This document shows, piece by piece, positions 52,178 through 61,244 of a DNA stretch of 64,000 nt (positions are counted from its first letter, which is position 1; each line of letters begins with the position of its first letter). Made by a program: the position numbers and the translations under genes. This DNA is from Rhodospirillales bacterium 70-18. GTDB lineage: Bacteria; Pseudomonadota; Alphaproteobacteria; Acetobacterales; Acetobacteraceae. The DNA is taken from assembly GCA_001899585.1 (NCBI GenBank), contig MKWE01000009.1, positions 22,782-86,781 of the forward strand, read 5' to 3'. Under the pieces are notes generated by a model, which worked only from the letters and a program-made list of their open reading frames with translations, ran no database searches and was not told where the DNA came from.

Positions 52178-53431
52178 ATGTGGCCATATGCGGAATGGAA
52201 CGGTTTCGTCGCGCGCTGGCGCGATGCCTGCGCGCGCGATGCGGTGCTGGCGGCGCTGGCCGGGCCGTGGGCGGTGTGCTTCGCCATCCGCGCCGGCACG
52301 GCGGAGGCGGTGTTCGCCTTCGCGGAGGGGCGCATGCGGCCGGCGGGCGGGACGCCGGCCTTCACCTTCGCCGCCCCCGATGCGGTGTGGGCGAAGTTCC
52401 TGCAGCCGGTGCCGCCGCGCCATCATCATGTGATCCTGGCGATGCTGGCGCGGCTGCCGGAGGTGTCGCTGACCGGCGATATGCTGGCCTTCGCGCAGTA
52501 CTGCCACGTGGTGCGCCGGGTGCTGGAGGTGGGCAAGTGGCTGGCGCTGGGCCGCGCCCTGCCGGTGCCGGCCGCGCTGCGCCCCTCGCTGACGCCGCCG
52601 CCGGTGCGGGTCAGCGGCGGCTACGTGCCGGTGGAGATCGGCGGCGTGCGCCACGACGTGTTCCATGAATGGGCCGGCAGCGGCCAGGACATATTGTGCC
52701 TGCACACCGCCGGCTCCGACGGGCGGCAGTTCCACCGGCTGATGGCCGACCCCCGCCTGACCGCCGGGCACCGCCTGGTGGCCTTCGACCTGCCCTGGCA
52801 CGGCCGCAGCGCACCGCCGGCCGGCGCCCTGCCGGGGGCGTGGCGGATGACCACGGATAGCTATGTCGAGACCATCATGGGCTTCATCGCCGCCGCCGGC
52901 CTGCGCGCGCCGATCGTGCTGGGCGCCTCGATGTCCGGCGAGATCTGCCTGGAACTGGCCTATCGCCACCCGGAGGCGTTCCGCGCCATCATCGCCTGCG
53001 AGGCCAGCGACAACATCCAGGGGCGGCAGACCCCCTGGTCATGGCATCCGCAGGTCAACCAGGGCCTGTTCGTGCCGGAATGGGTGCACGGGCTGATGGC
53101 GCCGGACAGCCCGGCCGAATGCGCGGCGGAGGTGCTGTGGCACTACGCCCAGGGCGGGCCGGCGGTGTTCTTCGGCGACATCCATTTCTACTCGGGCGAG
53201 TGGGACGCGCGCGGGCGGGTCGGGCGGATCGACGCCAATCGCTGCCCGCTGTTCCTGATGACCGGCGAATACGACTATTCCTGCACCATGGAGATGTCGG
53301 AGGCGACCGCCGCCCGGATCCCCGGGGCACGCTGGCGGCCGATGCACGGCATCGGCCATTTCCCGTTCGCCGAGAACCCGGTGCTGTTCGCGGAGTACCT
53401 GCTGCCGGTGCTGGCGGAGGTGGCGGGGTAG
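52178..53431 (+). CDS. Alpha/beta hydrolase with an N-terminal SCP2-like domain
   Basis: 417 residues. The first ~140 (MWPYAEWNGFVARW, WAVCFAIRAGTAEAVFAFA, AVWAKFLQPVPPRHHH) look like a sterol-carrier-like module; the rest is an alpha/beta hydrolase with ILCLHTAGSDGRQFHRLM, nucleophile serine in LGASMSGEICLELAYRHP, acid near MTGEYDYSC and His in MHGIGHFPFAENP. It is divergent from the dipeptide-type importer and may hydrolyse an imported or membrane-derived ester. ATG at 52178 is preferred for its GAGGGGGG site; 52145 is an alternative. Confidence 0.82.
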   Translation: MWPYAEWNGFVARWRDACARDAVLAALAGPWAVCFAIRAGTAEAVFAFAEGRMRPAGGTPAFTFAAPDAVWAKFLQPVPPRHHHVILAMLARLPEVSLTGDMLAFAQYCHVVRRVLEVGKWLALGRALPVPAALRPSLTPPPVRVSGGYVPVEIGGVRHDVFHEWAGSGQDILCLHTAGSDGRQFHRLMADPRLTAGHRLVAFDLPWHGRSAPPAGALPGAWRMTTDSYVETIMGFIAAAGLRAPIVLGASMSGEICLELAYRHPEAFRAIIACEASDNIQGRQTPWSWHPQVNQGLFVPEWVHGLMAPDSPAECAAEVLWHYAQGGPAVFFGDIHFYSGEWDARGRVGRIDANRCPLFLMTGEYDYSCTMEMSEATAARIPGARWRPMHGIGHFPFAENPVLFAEYLLPVLAEVAG

Positions 53432-53435
53432 GCGG

Positions 53436-54128
53436 TCAGAATTTCTCCACCCAGGGGCGCATCTCCACCTCCCAGCTCCAGGCGCTGCGGTGCTGGTGCA
53501 TCACATGCCAGTAGGTCTCGGCGATGGCGTCCGGGTCCAGCAGGCTGTCCGGCTGGTCGGCGGGTACCGGGCGGGCGGCGCTGCGGATACCGCCGTCGAT
53601 GACGAAATGCGCGACATGGATGCCCTGCGGCGACAACTCCCGCGCCATCGCTTGCGCCAGGCCGCGCAGGGCGAACTTGCCCATGGCGAAGGCGGCCGAG
53701 TTGGCGAACCCCTTCACCCCCGCGGTCGCGCCGGACAGCAGCACCGCGCCGCGCCCGTGGGGCAGCATCCGCCGCACCGCCTGCTGCGCCACCAGGAAGG
53801 CGCCGAAGGCCGAGATCTCCATCGCCCGCTTCACCTCGACCGGGTCCAGTTCCGCCACCGGGCCGCGGGCGCGGGCGGAGGCGTTGTAGACCACCACGTC
53901 CGGCGTGCCCTGCCGCTCCTCCACCGCCACGAACAGGGCGGCGATGCTGGCCGGGTCGGCGGCGTCGCATTCGAACGGATTCGCCCCGGTTTCGGCGCAA
54001 AGAGCCGCCAATTTTCCCGGATTTCGGGCCGCGACGGCGGTTTTCAGGCCGTTTTTGGCGAATTTTCGCGCCAGCGAGGCGCTAAGGCCGGGGCCGGTGC
54101 CCACGATGAGGGCGGAGCGATATTCCAT
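53436..54128 (-). CDS. SDR-fold protein with Phe in place of the catalytic Tyr
   Basis: A 230-residue SDR: ALIVGTGPGLSASLARKFAK (atypical cofactor loop), VVYNASAR, and the active-site stretch VLLSGATAGVKGFANSAAFA-MGKFAL, in which the position of the YxxxK tyrosine is Phe (FxxxK). Such variants exist in proteins annotated as SDR oxidoreductases but may not be standard dehydrogenases. Convergent with the hydrolase. Confidence 0.82.
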   Translation of the reverse strand: MEYRSALIVGTGPGLSASLARKFAKNGLKTAVAARNPGKLAALCAETGANPFECDAADPASIAALFVAVEERQGTPDVVVYNASARARGPVAELDPVEVKRAMEISAFGAFLVAQQAVRRMLPHGRGAVLLSGATAGVKGFANSAAFAMGKFALRGLAQAMARELSPQGIHVAHFVIDGGIRSAARPVPADQPDSLLDPDAIAETYWHVMHQHRSAWSWEVEMRPWVEKF

Positions 54129-54213
54129 GAGGCGTCTCCCGCTTTGCTGGTAGTCCCACAGATGTTACTCATGGCCGAGCGCCGCAACCTGCCACGGCAG
54201 AAAGGATGCACCC

Positions 54214-54885
54214 ATGGACACGCCCGCCCCGGTTGGCCGCCTCGACATCATTTCGGACGCGATCTGCCCCTGGTGCTATATCGGCAAACGCCATCTGGAG
54301 CGCGCGCTGCCGATGCTGGCCCGGGAAGGGCTGGAATTCGAGGTGCATTGGCACGCCTACCAGCTCAATCCGGAGATGCCGGCGGCCGGCGTGGACCGCC
54401 GCGACTACCGCATCGCCAAGTTCGGCAGCTGGGAGCGGTCGCAGGAGCTGGACGCCCGCATCACCGAGGCCGGGGCGGCGGTGGGGCTGGGGTTCCGCAT
54501 GGACCTGCAGCGCCGCACCCCGAACACCGTGGCCGCCCACCGCACCATCTGGCTGGCCGGCCGGCACGGCGTGCAGGACGCGGTGGTGGAGGCGCTGTTC
54601 GCCGGCTATTTCACCCAGGGCGCCGATATCGGCGACCCCGCCACCCTCGCCGGCCTCGCCGCCGGGGCCGGGCTGGATGGGGATGCCGTGCTGGCGATGC
54701 TGGCGGGCGAGGAAGGCCGGGCGGAGGTGCTGGGCGAGGACGAGATGGCCCGCCGCTCCGGCATCGACGGCGTGCCCAGCTTCACCATGGCCGGGCATGT
54801 GCTGTTCTCCGGCGCGGTGCCGGCCGAGACCATGGCGCAGGCGTTCTCGCGCGCCTGGCGCATCCTGAGCAGCCAAGCCGCCTAG
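54214..54885 (+). CDS. DsbA-family oxidoreductase, FrnE-like
   Basis: A 223-residue thioredoxin-fold protein without signal peptide, CPWC active site at residues 18-21 (SDAICPWCYIGKRHLERAL), helical insertion, and cis-Pro loop GVPSFTMAGHVLFSGA. FrnE-type proteins act as cytoplasmic thiol isomerases or 2-hydroxychromene-carboxylate-like isomerases. It overlaps the convergent acyl-CoA synthetase end by four bases. Confidence 0.9.
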   Translation: MDTPAPVGRLDIISDAICPWCYIGKRHLERALPMLAREGLEFEVHWHAYQLNPEMPAAGVDRRDYRIAKFGSWERSQELDARITEAGAAVGLGFRMDLQRRTPNTVAAHRTIWLAGRHGVQDAVVEALFAGYFTQGADIGDPATLAGLAAGAGLDGDAVLAMLAGEEGRAEVLGEDEMARRSGIDGVPSFTMAGHVLFSGAVPAETMAQAFSRAWRILSSQAA

Positions 54886-57014
54886 CTGCCTTTCACAATC
54901 AGCGCGTCCACCGCCAGAATGCGGTTGCCGGCGCAGATCAGCGGGTTCACGTCGATCTCCGCCACGCTGGCCTGGTGGTCGGCGATGAACTCGCCGATCC
55001 GGCAGATCACCTCGGCCAGAGCCGCGCGGTCGACCGCCGGGGCGCCGCGGAAGCCGTCGAGCATCGCCTGGCCCTTCAGTTTGCCCAGCATGGCCAGCGC
55101 CTCCGGGCGGGTGACCGGGGCCAGGCCGACGGCGGTGTCCTTCAGCAGTTCCACGAAGATGCCGCCGAGGCCGACCACGATCAGCGGGCCGAACAGCGGG
55201 TCCACCCGCGCGCCGACCATGATTTCCGCGCCCTGCGGCACCATCGGCTGCACCAACACGCCGTTGATGCGCGGCGCCGGCGTGACGCGGGCGGCGTTGG
55301 CCATCACCGCGTCGTAGGCGGCGCGGACCTCGTCGGGCGATTTCAGGTTGAGGCGGATCACGCCGGCCTCGGTCTTGTGCGGCAGGTCGGGGCTTTCGAC
55401 CTTCAGCACGCTGGGGAAGCCCAGGGCGGCCGCGACCTCGGCGGCCTCGGCGGCGCTGTGGACGAGGCGCTCCTGCACCACCGGGATGCCGTAGGCCGCG
55501 AGGGCGTCCTTGGATTCCCGCTCGGTCAGGGTGCGGCCGGCCGCCGCGAGCATGGCGGCGGCCTTGGCCTTCGCGCCGGGCGCGGCCAGCGGGACCGCCG
55601 CGACCCTGGGGGCCGCGATCAACGCGGCGCGGCGGTGCCAGGCGGCCAGGGTGGCGAAGGCGCGGTCCATGGAGCGGAACAGGGCGATGCCGGGATGGGT
55701 CTCCAGGTCCATCGAGGGCGGGCCCTCCAGCCAGTCGCTGACCCAGACATTGACCACCGGCTTGCCGTGGCGCAGCCCCAACTCGCCGAACATCGGTACG
55801 CGGGCGGCGGCCTGGGCGGAGGCGAACACGGTGGGCACCACCATCGCGCCGTAGGTCGAGTCGCTCATCAGCGCCTCCGAGCAGTCGGGGATGCATTGCG
55901 GGTCGTTCATCACCATCGCGGTCACATCCACCGGGTTGCGGGTGGAGCCGAATTCCGGGATTCGCGCCTCCAGCACCGCCTTGGCCGCCGGCTCGGGCTG
56001 CGGCAGCGCGACGCCGTGCGCCTCGGCGCTGTCGGCGGCCATGATGGCGGCGCCGCCGGAGCTGGCCAGCACGGCCACGCCGCGCGCCTTGGGGGCGGGG
56101 GCCTTGGCGAAGAAGCTGGCGGTTTCCATCAGCGCCATGAAATCATCGACCAGCACCACGCCGGCCCGCTCGAACGCCGCGCGATAGGCGGCCTGGGAGC
56201 CGGCGAGCGAGCCGGTATGCGACATCGCCGCCGAGGCGCCGAACTCGCCAACCGCGATCTTGCACGTCACCACCGGCTTGTTGCGCGACAGGGCATATTC
56301 GCAGGCGCGCATCAGTCGCGTGGGGTCGGCCATGCCCTCGAACAGCATGGCGATGGCGCCGCACTCCGGCGCGTCGGCCAGGTAGGCGACGTAGTCGGCC
56401 ATGTCCACGTCGCAGGAATTGCCCGAGGTCAGCACGTGGCTGACCGAGACGCCGCGGTGCATCGCCTGCTCCATGCCGAAGCCGAGCGCCCCGGACTGGC
56501 TGATGATGCCGATGGCGCCGGGGCGCGGCGGCGGCATCGCGGCATAGGGCATGAAGGTGATGCGGCTGCGCAGGGCGAAATTCACCGTGCCGATGCAGTT
56601 GGGGCCGATCAGCGGGATGCCCGATTCCTGGGCGCGTTGGGCCAGCCGCGCCTGCTGGGCCGCGCGCTCCGGCTTGCCGGTCTCGTTGTAGCCGGAGGCG
56701 AAGACGATCATGCCGCCGACCTTCGCCTCGATACATTCCTCCACCACCTGGTCCACCACCTCGCGCGCCACGGTGATCACCGCGACATCCGGGCTTTCCG
56801 GCAGGACCAGCACGGAGGGGTGGCAGGGGCGCTCGCCGATTGCCGGATAGCGGGCGTTCACCAGATGGATGCGGCCCTGATAGTCCTGCAGGTTGCCGAG
56901 CACGCGCTCGCCGAAGGCGCCGGGACGGGCGGAGGCGCCGATGATCGCCAGGCTGGCCGGGTTGAGCATGCGCGCCAACTCGTCGTGGCGGTACAGGCGG
57001 CGTGAGTTGGTCAT
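54882..57014 (-). CDS. NDP-forming acyl-CoA synthetase (acetate-CoA ligase family)
   Basis: 710 residues in the order CoA-binding Rossmann domain (LAIIGASARPGAFGERVLGN), ligase-CoA domains with the phosphohistidine region AAMSHTGSLAGSQAAYRAAF, and C-terminal ATP-grasp (LTERESKDALAAYGIPVVQE onward, ending with DVNPLICAGNRILAVDALIV). It interconverts an acyl-CoA plus NDP/Pi and acid plus NTP. Near paaG/paaK-like genes, so an aromatic or branched acid is conceivable. Confidence 0.9.
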   Translation of the reverse strand: MTNSRRLYRHDELARMLNPASLAIIGASARPGAFGERVLGNLQDYQGRIHLVNARYPAIGERPCHPSVLVLPESPDVAVITVAREVVDQVVEECIEAKVGGMIVFASGYNETGKPERAAQQARLAQRAQESGIPLIGPNCIGTVNFALRSRITFMPYAAMPPPRPGAIGIISQSGALGFGMEQAMHRGVSVSHVLTSGNSCDVDMADYVAYLADAPECGAIAMLFEGMADPTRLMRACEYALSRNKPVVTCKIAVGEFGASAAMSHTGSLAGSQAAYRAAFERAGVVLVDDFMALMETASFFAKAPAPKARGVAVLASSGGAAIMAADSAEAHGVALPQPEPAAKAVLEARIPEFGSTRNPVDVTAMVMNDPQCIPDCSEALMSDSTYGAMVVPTVFASAQAAARVPMFGELGLRHGKPVVNVWVSDWLEGPPSMDLETHPGIALFRSMDRAFATLAAWHRRAALIAAPRVAAVPLAAPGAKAKAAAMLAAAGRTLTERESKDALAAYGIPVVQERLVHSAAEAAEVAAALGFPSVLKVESPDLPHKTEAGVIRLNLKSPDEVRAAYDAVMANAARVTPAPRINGVLVQPMVPQGAEIMVGARVDPLFGPLIVVGLGGIFVELLKDTAVGLAPVTRPEALAMLGKLKGQAMLDGFRGAPAVDRAALAEVICRIGEFIADHQASVAEIDVNPLICAGNRILAVDALIVKGS

Positions 57015-57172
57015 GCGCGTTTGCCTCCCCGGCGTGCTCTGCGAGCGTTGTTGGGGCGACGATAGAGCGGCCCGCGCGCGCCGTCACGACCACCCCCCGC
57101 CACTGGTCGCATGGCGCGGCGCGCCGGGCCGCGATATGCTGGGCAGGCGTAAGGGGCGGAAAGGCAAAAGAA

Positions 57173-57973
57173 ATGAGCGAAACGATCCTGGTCGAGCGGC
57201 GCGAGGGCTATCGCGTCATCACGCTGAACCGGCCGGACAAGCTGAACGCGCTGGACCGCGCGACCCATGAGGTGCTGATGGCCGCCCTGCTGGAGGCGGA
57301 GGCCGACCCCGCCTGCCGCGCGCTGGTGCTGACCGGCGCCGGGCGCGGGTTCTGCGCCGGCGCCGACCTGTCCGGGCGCGGCGATTCCGGGGTGGGCGGC
57401 CCGCCCGACACGCGCCGCGACGCCGGCAACTCGATCGAGGAGACCTGGAACCCGCTGGCGCGCAAGCTGGCGCGGCTGCGCATGCCGACGGTCTGCGCGG
57501 TCAACGGCATGGCCGCCGGCGCGGGAGCCAGCATCGCGCTGGGCTGCGACATCGTGGTGGCGGCGCGCTCGGCGAAGTTCCTGCAGGCCTTCGCGCGCAT
57601 CGGCCTGGTGCCGGATTGCGGCGGCACCTTCCACCTGCCCAACCTGGCCGGGCAGGCGCGGGCGCGCGGGCTGGCCATGCTGGCCGAGCCGCTGCCGGCG
57701 GAAACCGCGCTGGCCTGGGGGATGATCTGGTCGGTGGTGGACGACGCCGCCCTGATGGACGAGGCCCACGCGCTGGCCGCCCGGCTGGCCGCCATGCCGA
57801 CCCGCGCGCTGGTGATGACCAGGCGCATGTTCGCCGCCGCCGCCAACCAGAGCTTCGATGAGCAACTGGACATGGAGCGCGACTACCAGGGCATCGCCAG
57901 CCGCACCGAGGACCATCAGGAGGGCGTACAGGCCTTCCTGCAGAAGCGCCCGGCGGTGTTTAAGGGGCGCTGA
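57173..57973 (+). CDS. Enoyl-CoA hydratase/isomerase (PaaG-like)
   Basis: A 266-residue crotonase: VITLNRPDKLNALDRATHEV, FCAGADLSGRG (oxyanion hole), VNGMAAGAGASIALGCDIVV and FARIGLVPDCGGTFHLP. The D in GLVPDCGGT and its length match PaaG, the ring-1,2-epoxyphenylacetyl-CoA isomerase. With PaaI- and PaaK-like genes directly downstream, a phenylacetate or related aromatic route is likely; no PaaABCDE is in the window. Confidence 0.85.
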   Translation: MSETILVERREGYRVITLNRPDKLNALDRATHEVLMAALLEAEADPACRALVLTGAGRGFCAGADLSGRGDSGVGGPPDTRRDAGNSIEETWNPLARKLARLRMPTVCAVNGMAAGAGASIALGCDIVVAARSAKFLQAFARIGLVPDCGGTFHLPNLAGQARARGLAMLAEPLPAETALAWGMIWSVVDDAALMDEAHALAARLAAMPTRALVMTRRMFAAAANQSFDEQLDMERDYQGIASRTEDHQEGVQAFLQKRPAVFKGR

Positions 57974-57977
57974 GGCG

Positions 57978-58415
57978 ATGGCGGTTCCGACCGACCCCCA
58001 GGCGCTGGCGCGCGCCTGTGCCGAGGCGATGTGGGCCGACGACGCCGCCAGCCGGGAGCTGGGCATGGTGCTGGAGGCGGTCGGGCCGGGCCGGGCGGTG
58101 ATGGCCATGCCGGTCACCGCCGCCATGGTGAACGGCCATGGGCTGTGCCATGGCGGCTATATCTTCACCCTGTCCGACTCCGCCTTCGCCTTCGCCTGCA
58201 ACACCTATAACGACCGCGCGGTGGCGGCGCAGTGCAGCATCACCTACCTGCGCCCGGCCAGGCTGGGCGACCGGCTGACCGCCACGGCCGCCGAGCGCGC
58301 CCGCGCCGGACGGCAGGCGATCTACGACATCACCGTGACCACGCCGGACGGCACGATCATCGCCGAATTCCGTGGCCATTCCCGCACCACCGGCGGGGTT
58401 TTCTTCAAGGAGTGA
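57978..58415 (+). CDS. paaI: PaaI-family hotdog thioesterase
   Basis: A 145-residue hotdog-fold protein with the PaaI signature NGHGLCHGGYIFTLSDSAFAF (Asp/Asn catalytic, about residue 52) and the terminal RGHSRTTGGVFF. It hydrolyses stalled phenylacetyl-CoA-type thioesters. Four bases after paaG; four bases before paaK. Confidence 0.9.
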   Translation: MAVPTDPQALARACAEAMWADDAASRELGMVLEAVGPGRAVMAMPVTAAMVNGHGLCHGGYIFTLSDSAFAFACNTYNDRAVAAQCSITYLRPARLGDRLTATAAERARAGRQAIYDITVTTPDGTIIAEFRGHSRTTGGVFFKE

Positions 58416-58419
58416 CGGC

Positions 58420-59733
58420 ATGAGCCTGCCCGACCTGTCGCCCCGGCCGGGCGAGCTGGAGCCGATCGAAACCGCCTCGCGCGACGAGATCGCCGGGGTG
58501 CAGACCAGCCGCCTCGCCTGGTCGCTGCGGCACGCCTATGAGAACGTGCCGCACTACCGGCGCAGTTTCGACGCCGCCGGGGTGCACCCCGACGATTTCC
58601 GCACCCTGGACGACCTGGCGAAATTCCCGTTCACCGCCAAGGCGGACCTGCGCGCGAACTACCCGTTCGGCATGTTCGCGGTGCCGCGCGAGCGGGTGGC
58701 GCGCATCCATGCCTCTTCCGGCACCACCGGCAAGCCGACGGTGGTGGGCTATACGCTGGCGGACATCGACACCTGGTCCAACCTGATGGCCCGGTCGATC
58801 CGCGCCTCCGGCGGGCGGGCGGGGATGATGGTGCATGTCGCCTATGGCTACGGGCTGTTCACCGGCGGGCTGGGCGCGCATTACGGCGCCGAGCGGCTGG
58901 GCTGCACGGTGGTGCCGATGTCTGGCGGGCAGACCGAACGGCAGGTGCAGCTGATCGCCGATTTCCGCCCCGACGTAATCATGGTGACGCCCAGCTACAT
59001 GCTGTCGATCCTGGATGGGTTCCGCGCCGCCGGGGTGGACCCGCGCGCCACCGGGCTGAAGGTGGGCATCTTCGGCGCCGAGCCGTGGACCAACGCGATG
59101 CGCCGCGAGATCGAGGACGCCTTCGCCATGCATGCCGTGGATATCTACGGCCTGTCGGAGGTGATGGGGCCGGGGGTGGCCTGCGAGTGCGTGGAGACCA
59201 AGGACGGGCTGCACATCTGGGAGGACCATTTCTTCCCCGAGGTGATCGACCCCGAGACCGGCCGCGTGCTGCCCGACGGCGAGGAGGGGGAGTTGGTGTT
59301 CACCTCGCTAACCAAGCAGGCGATGCCGGTGGTCCGCTACCGCACCCGCGACCTGACGCGCCTGCTGCCGGGCACCGCGCGCAGCATGCGGCGGATGATG
59401 AAGATCACCGGGCGCTCGGACGACATGATGATCATCCGGGGCGTGAACGTGTTCCCGACCCAGATCGAGGAACTCATTTTGCGCTACGACGGGCTGGCCG
59501 GGCACTACCAGGTGGTGCTGAGCCGCACCGGGCGGATGGACGAGATGGCGGTGCATGTGGAGGCGCGGCCCGAGTCCTGGGGGGCGGCGGCCGACGATGA
59601 CGGGCGCGACCTTGCCGTGCGCATCAAGGAGCGGATCGGGGTGACCGCGCGCGTGGTGGTGGAGGCGCCGGGGCAGGTGGAACGCTCGCTGGGCAAGGCG
59701 CGGCGGGTGGTGGACAACCGGCCGCGCGACTGA
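58420..59733 (+). CDS. paaK: Phenylacetate-CoA ligase
   Basis: 437 residues, AMP-forming ligase of the PaaK class: HASSGTTGKPTVVGYT (P-loop), FGAEPWTNAMRREIE, IYGLSEVMGPGVACEC and the C-terminal GRSDDMMIIRGVNVFPTQIE. Activates phenylacetate (or a close analogue) to the CoA thioester. ATG at 58420 has AAGGAG upstream. Confidence 0.93.
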   Translation: MSLPDLSPRPGELEPIETASRDEIAGVQTSRLAWSLRHAYENVPHYRRSFDAAGVHPDDFRTLDDLAKFPFTAKADLRANYPFGMFAVPRERVARIHASSGTTGKPTVVGYTLADIDTWSNLMARSIRASGGRAGMMVHVAYGYGLFTGGLGAHYGAERLGCTVVPMSGGQTERQVQLIADFRPDVIMVTPSYMLSILDGFRAAGVDPRATGLKVGIFGAEPWTNAMRREIEDAFAMHAVDIYGLSEVMGPGVACECVETKDGLHIWEDHFFPEVIDPETGRVLPDGEEGELVFTSLTKQAMPVVRYRTRDLTRLLPGTARSMRRMMKITGRSDDMMIIRGVNVFPTQIEELILRYDGLAGHYQVVLSRTGRMDEMAVHVEARPESWGAAADDDGRDLAVRIKERIGVTARVVVEAPGQVERSLGKARRVVDNRPRD

Positions 59734-59762
59734 CGCCGGCCGCTCCGGGGGGCAAGGCGACC

Positions 59763-59805
59763 GGGGGGAGCAAGACGAATGGCGGCGCGCTGCTCCGCTC
59801 CCCCC
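59763..59805. terminator. Inverted repeat between convergent genes
   Basis: Arms GGGGGGAGC (59763-59771) and GCTCCCCCC (59797-59805) enclose 25 bases, in the 95-bp gap between paaK and the convergent amidohydrolase gene. Probably a bidirectional terminator or attenuator. Confidence 0.55.
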
Positions 59806-59828
59806 AGGAGCCAAGCCTCTGGCGGGTG

Positions 59829-61055
59829 TTACAGCGCCGCGCGATGCACCGCGCCGGCCTTGACCACCGCGCGGATGTTGCGCTCCGGCTGGGCCAGGAT
59901 CGCCGCGTTCTCGAACGGATCGCCGTCGACCACCAGCAGGTCGGCGATGGCGCCCGGGGCGACCACGCCGAGGCGGCCCTCGTAGCCGATCAGCTTGGCG
60001 GCGATGGTGGTGGCGGCGGCGACGATGCCGCGGCTGTCCAGCACGCGGGCACGGATGGCGAATTCCTCGCTCTGGCGGATATGGGTCTCGCCCAGCAGGT
60101 CGGTGCCGTAGGCCATGGTGAGGCCGGCGTCGCGCATGATCGAGAGGCTCTCGATGCCGGCGCCGCGCACCGCCTCGATCTTGGCGATCGAGCCGGGGGG
60201 GAAGCCGAAGCGCGGGCCGTCCTGGGCCAGCGCCTCGTAGGTGACCAACGTGGGCACGGCCACGCAGCCGGCCGCCGCGGCCAGCCTGGCGGTGGCGGCG
60301 TCGATGCGGTTGCAGTGCTCCAGGCTGTGCACGCCGCAGCGCACGGCGCGGGCGATGGCGGGGCTGGTGTAGAGATGGGCGGAGACATAGGTCTCGGCGT
60401 CCTGCGCCTCCTGCACGGCGGCGCGCATCTCGTCCTCGGAATAGCCCTGCCAGGCGACCGGGTCGGTGGGGCTGGCGACGCCGCCATTGGCCATGATCTT
60501 GATGAACATCGCGCCCTCGCGCAGTTCCTCGCGGGCCGCGCGGCGCACCTCGTCCACCCCGTCGGCGACGCGGCCGAGGGCGCCAAAATTGCGCCGCCAG
60601 CGGTTCGGCTCGTGCCAATCGTGGCGCGGGCGCAGGTCGGCATGGCCGCCGGTCTTGGCCAGCGACTTGCCGCAGACGATCAGGCGCGGGCCGACCGCCA
60701 GGCCCTGCTCCACCGCCTCGGCCAGGGAATAGGGCGCGCCGCCCACGTCGCGCACGGTGGTGAAGCCGCGGTCCAGCATGCCCTTCATGATCGGCAGGCT
60801 GCGCAGCACGGCCATGGCGTCGGGCAGCTGGCCGTTGGCCGAGAGGTTCATCATGCTGGCCACCACATGCACGTGGCAGTCGATCAGCCCGGGCATCAGC
60901 GTGCGGCCCTTGAGGTCGAGCACGAGCCGGTCGGGGGCGGAGACGTGCCGGGCCGCGAGGTCCTTGATGGTGCCGTCTTCCACCAGCACGTTGCCCTCCA
61001 CCGGGGTATCCATCGTGGCGTCGGCGATGCGGGCGTTGGCGAACAGGATCTGCAT
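59829..61055 (-). CDS. Metal-dependent amidohydrolase (Xaa-Pro dipeptidase/imidazolonepropionase-like)
   Basis: 408 residues: metal motif DCHVHVV (HxH), the probable carboxylated lysine in AMFIKIMANGG, histidines in VSAHLYTSPAI and GVHSLEHCN, and the catalytic Asp in MAYGTDLLG. Belongs to the amidohydrolase group that includes prolidase-type and aryldialkylphosphatase-like enzymes; it hydrolyses an amide or peptide bond in the cytoplasm. No signal peptide. Confidence 0.87.
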   Translation of the reverse strand: MQILFANARIADATMDTPVEGNVLVEDGTIKDLAARHVSAPDRLVLDLKGRTLMPGLIDCHVHVVASMMNLSANGQLPDAMAVLRSLPIMKGMLDRGFTTVRDVGGAPYSLAEAVEQGLAVGPRLIVCGKSLAKTGGHADLRPRHDWHEPNRWRRNFGALGRVADGVDEVRRAAREELREGAMFIKIMANGGVASPTDPVAWQGYSEDEMRAAVQEAQDAETYVSAHLYTSPAIARAVRCGVHSLEHCNRIDAATARLAAAAGCVAVPTLVTYEALAQDGPRFGFPPGSIAKIEAVRGAGIESLSIMRDAGLTMAYGTDLLGETHIRQSEEFAIRARVLDSRGIVAAATTIAAKLIGYEGRLGVVAPGAIADLLVVDGDPFENAAILAQPERNIRAVVKAGAVHRAAL

Positions 61056-61244
61056 GGGGCATCCATCTGGCAGGAGGTTGGGCCAGGTAGGCTAGCAGCC
61101 CCCCGGACGCTGGCAAGCGGCGGCGGTTGCGGCCAGAGCGATGCGTGGGCCGCAACGCAGGCATTGATCTGCCGCGCGGATCACATCATTGTGCGGCCGG
61201 AACGCGGGGCTCGCGTTCACGGAATAAGTGGGAGACCTAATGAA

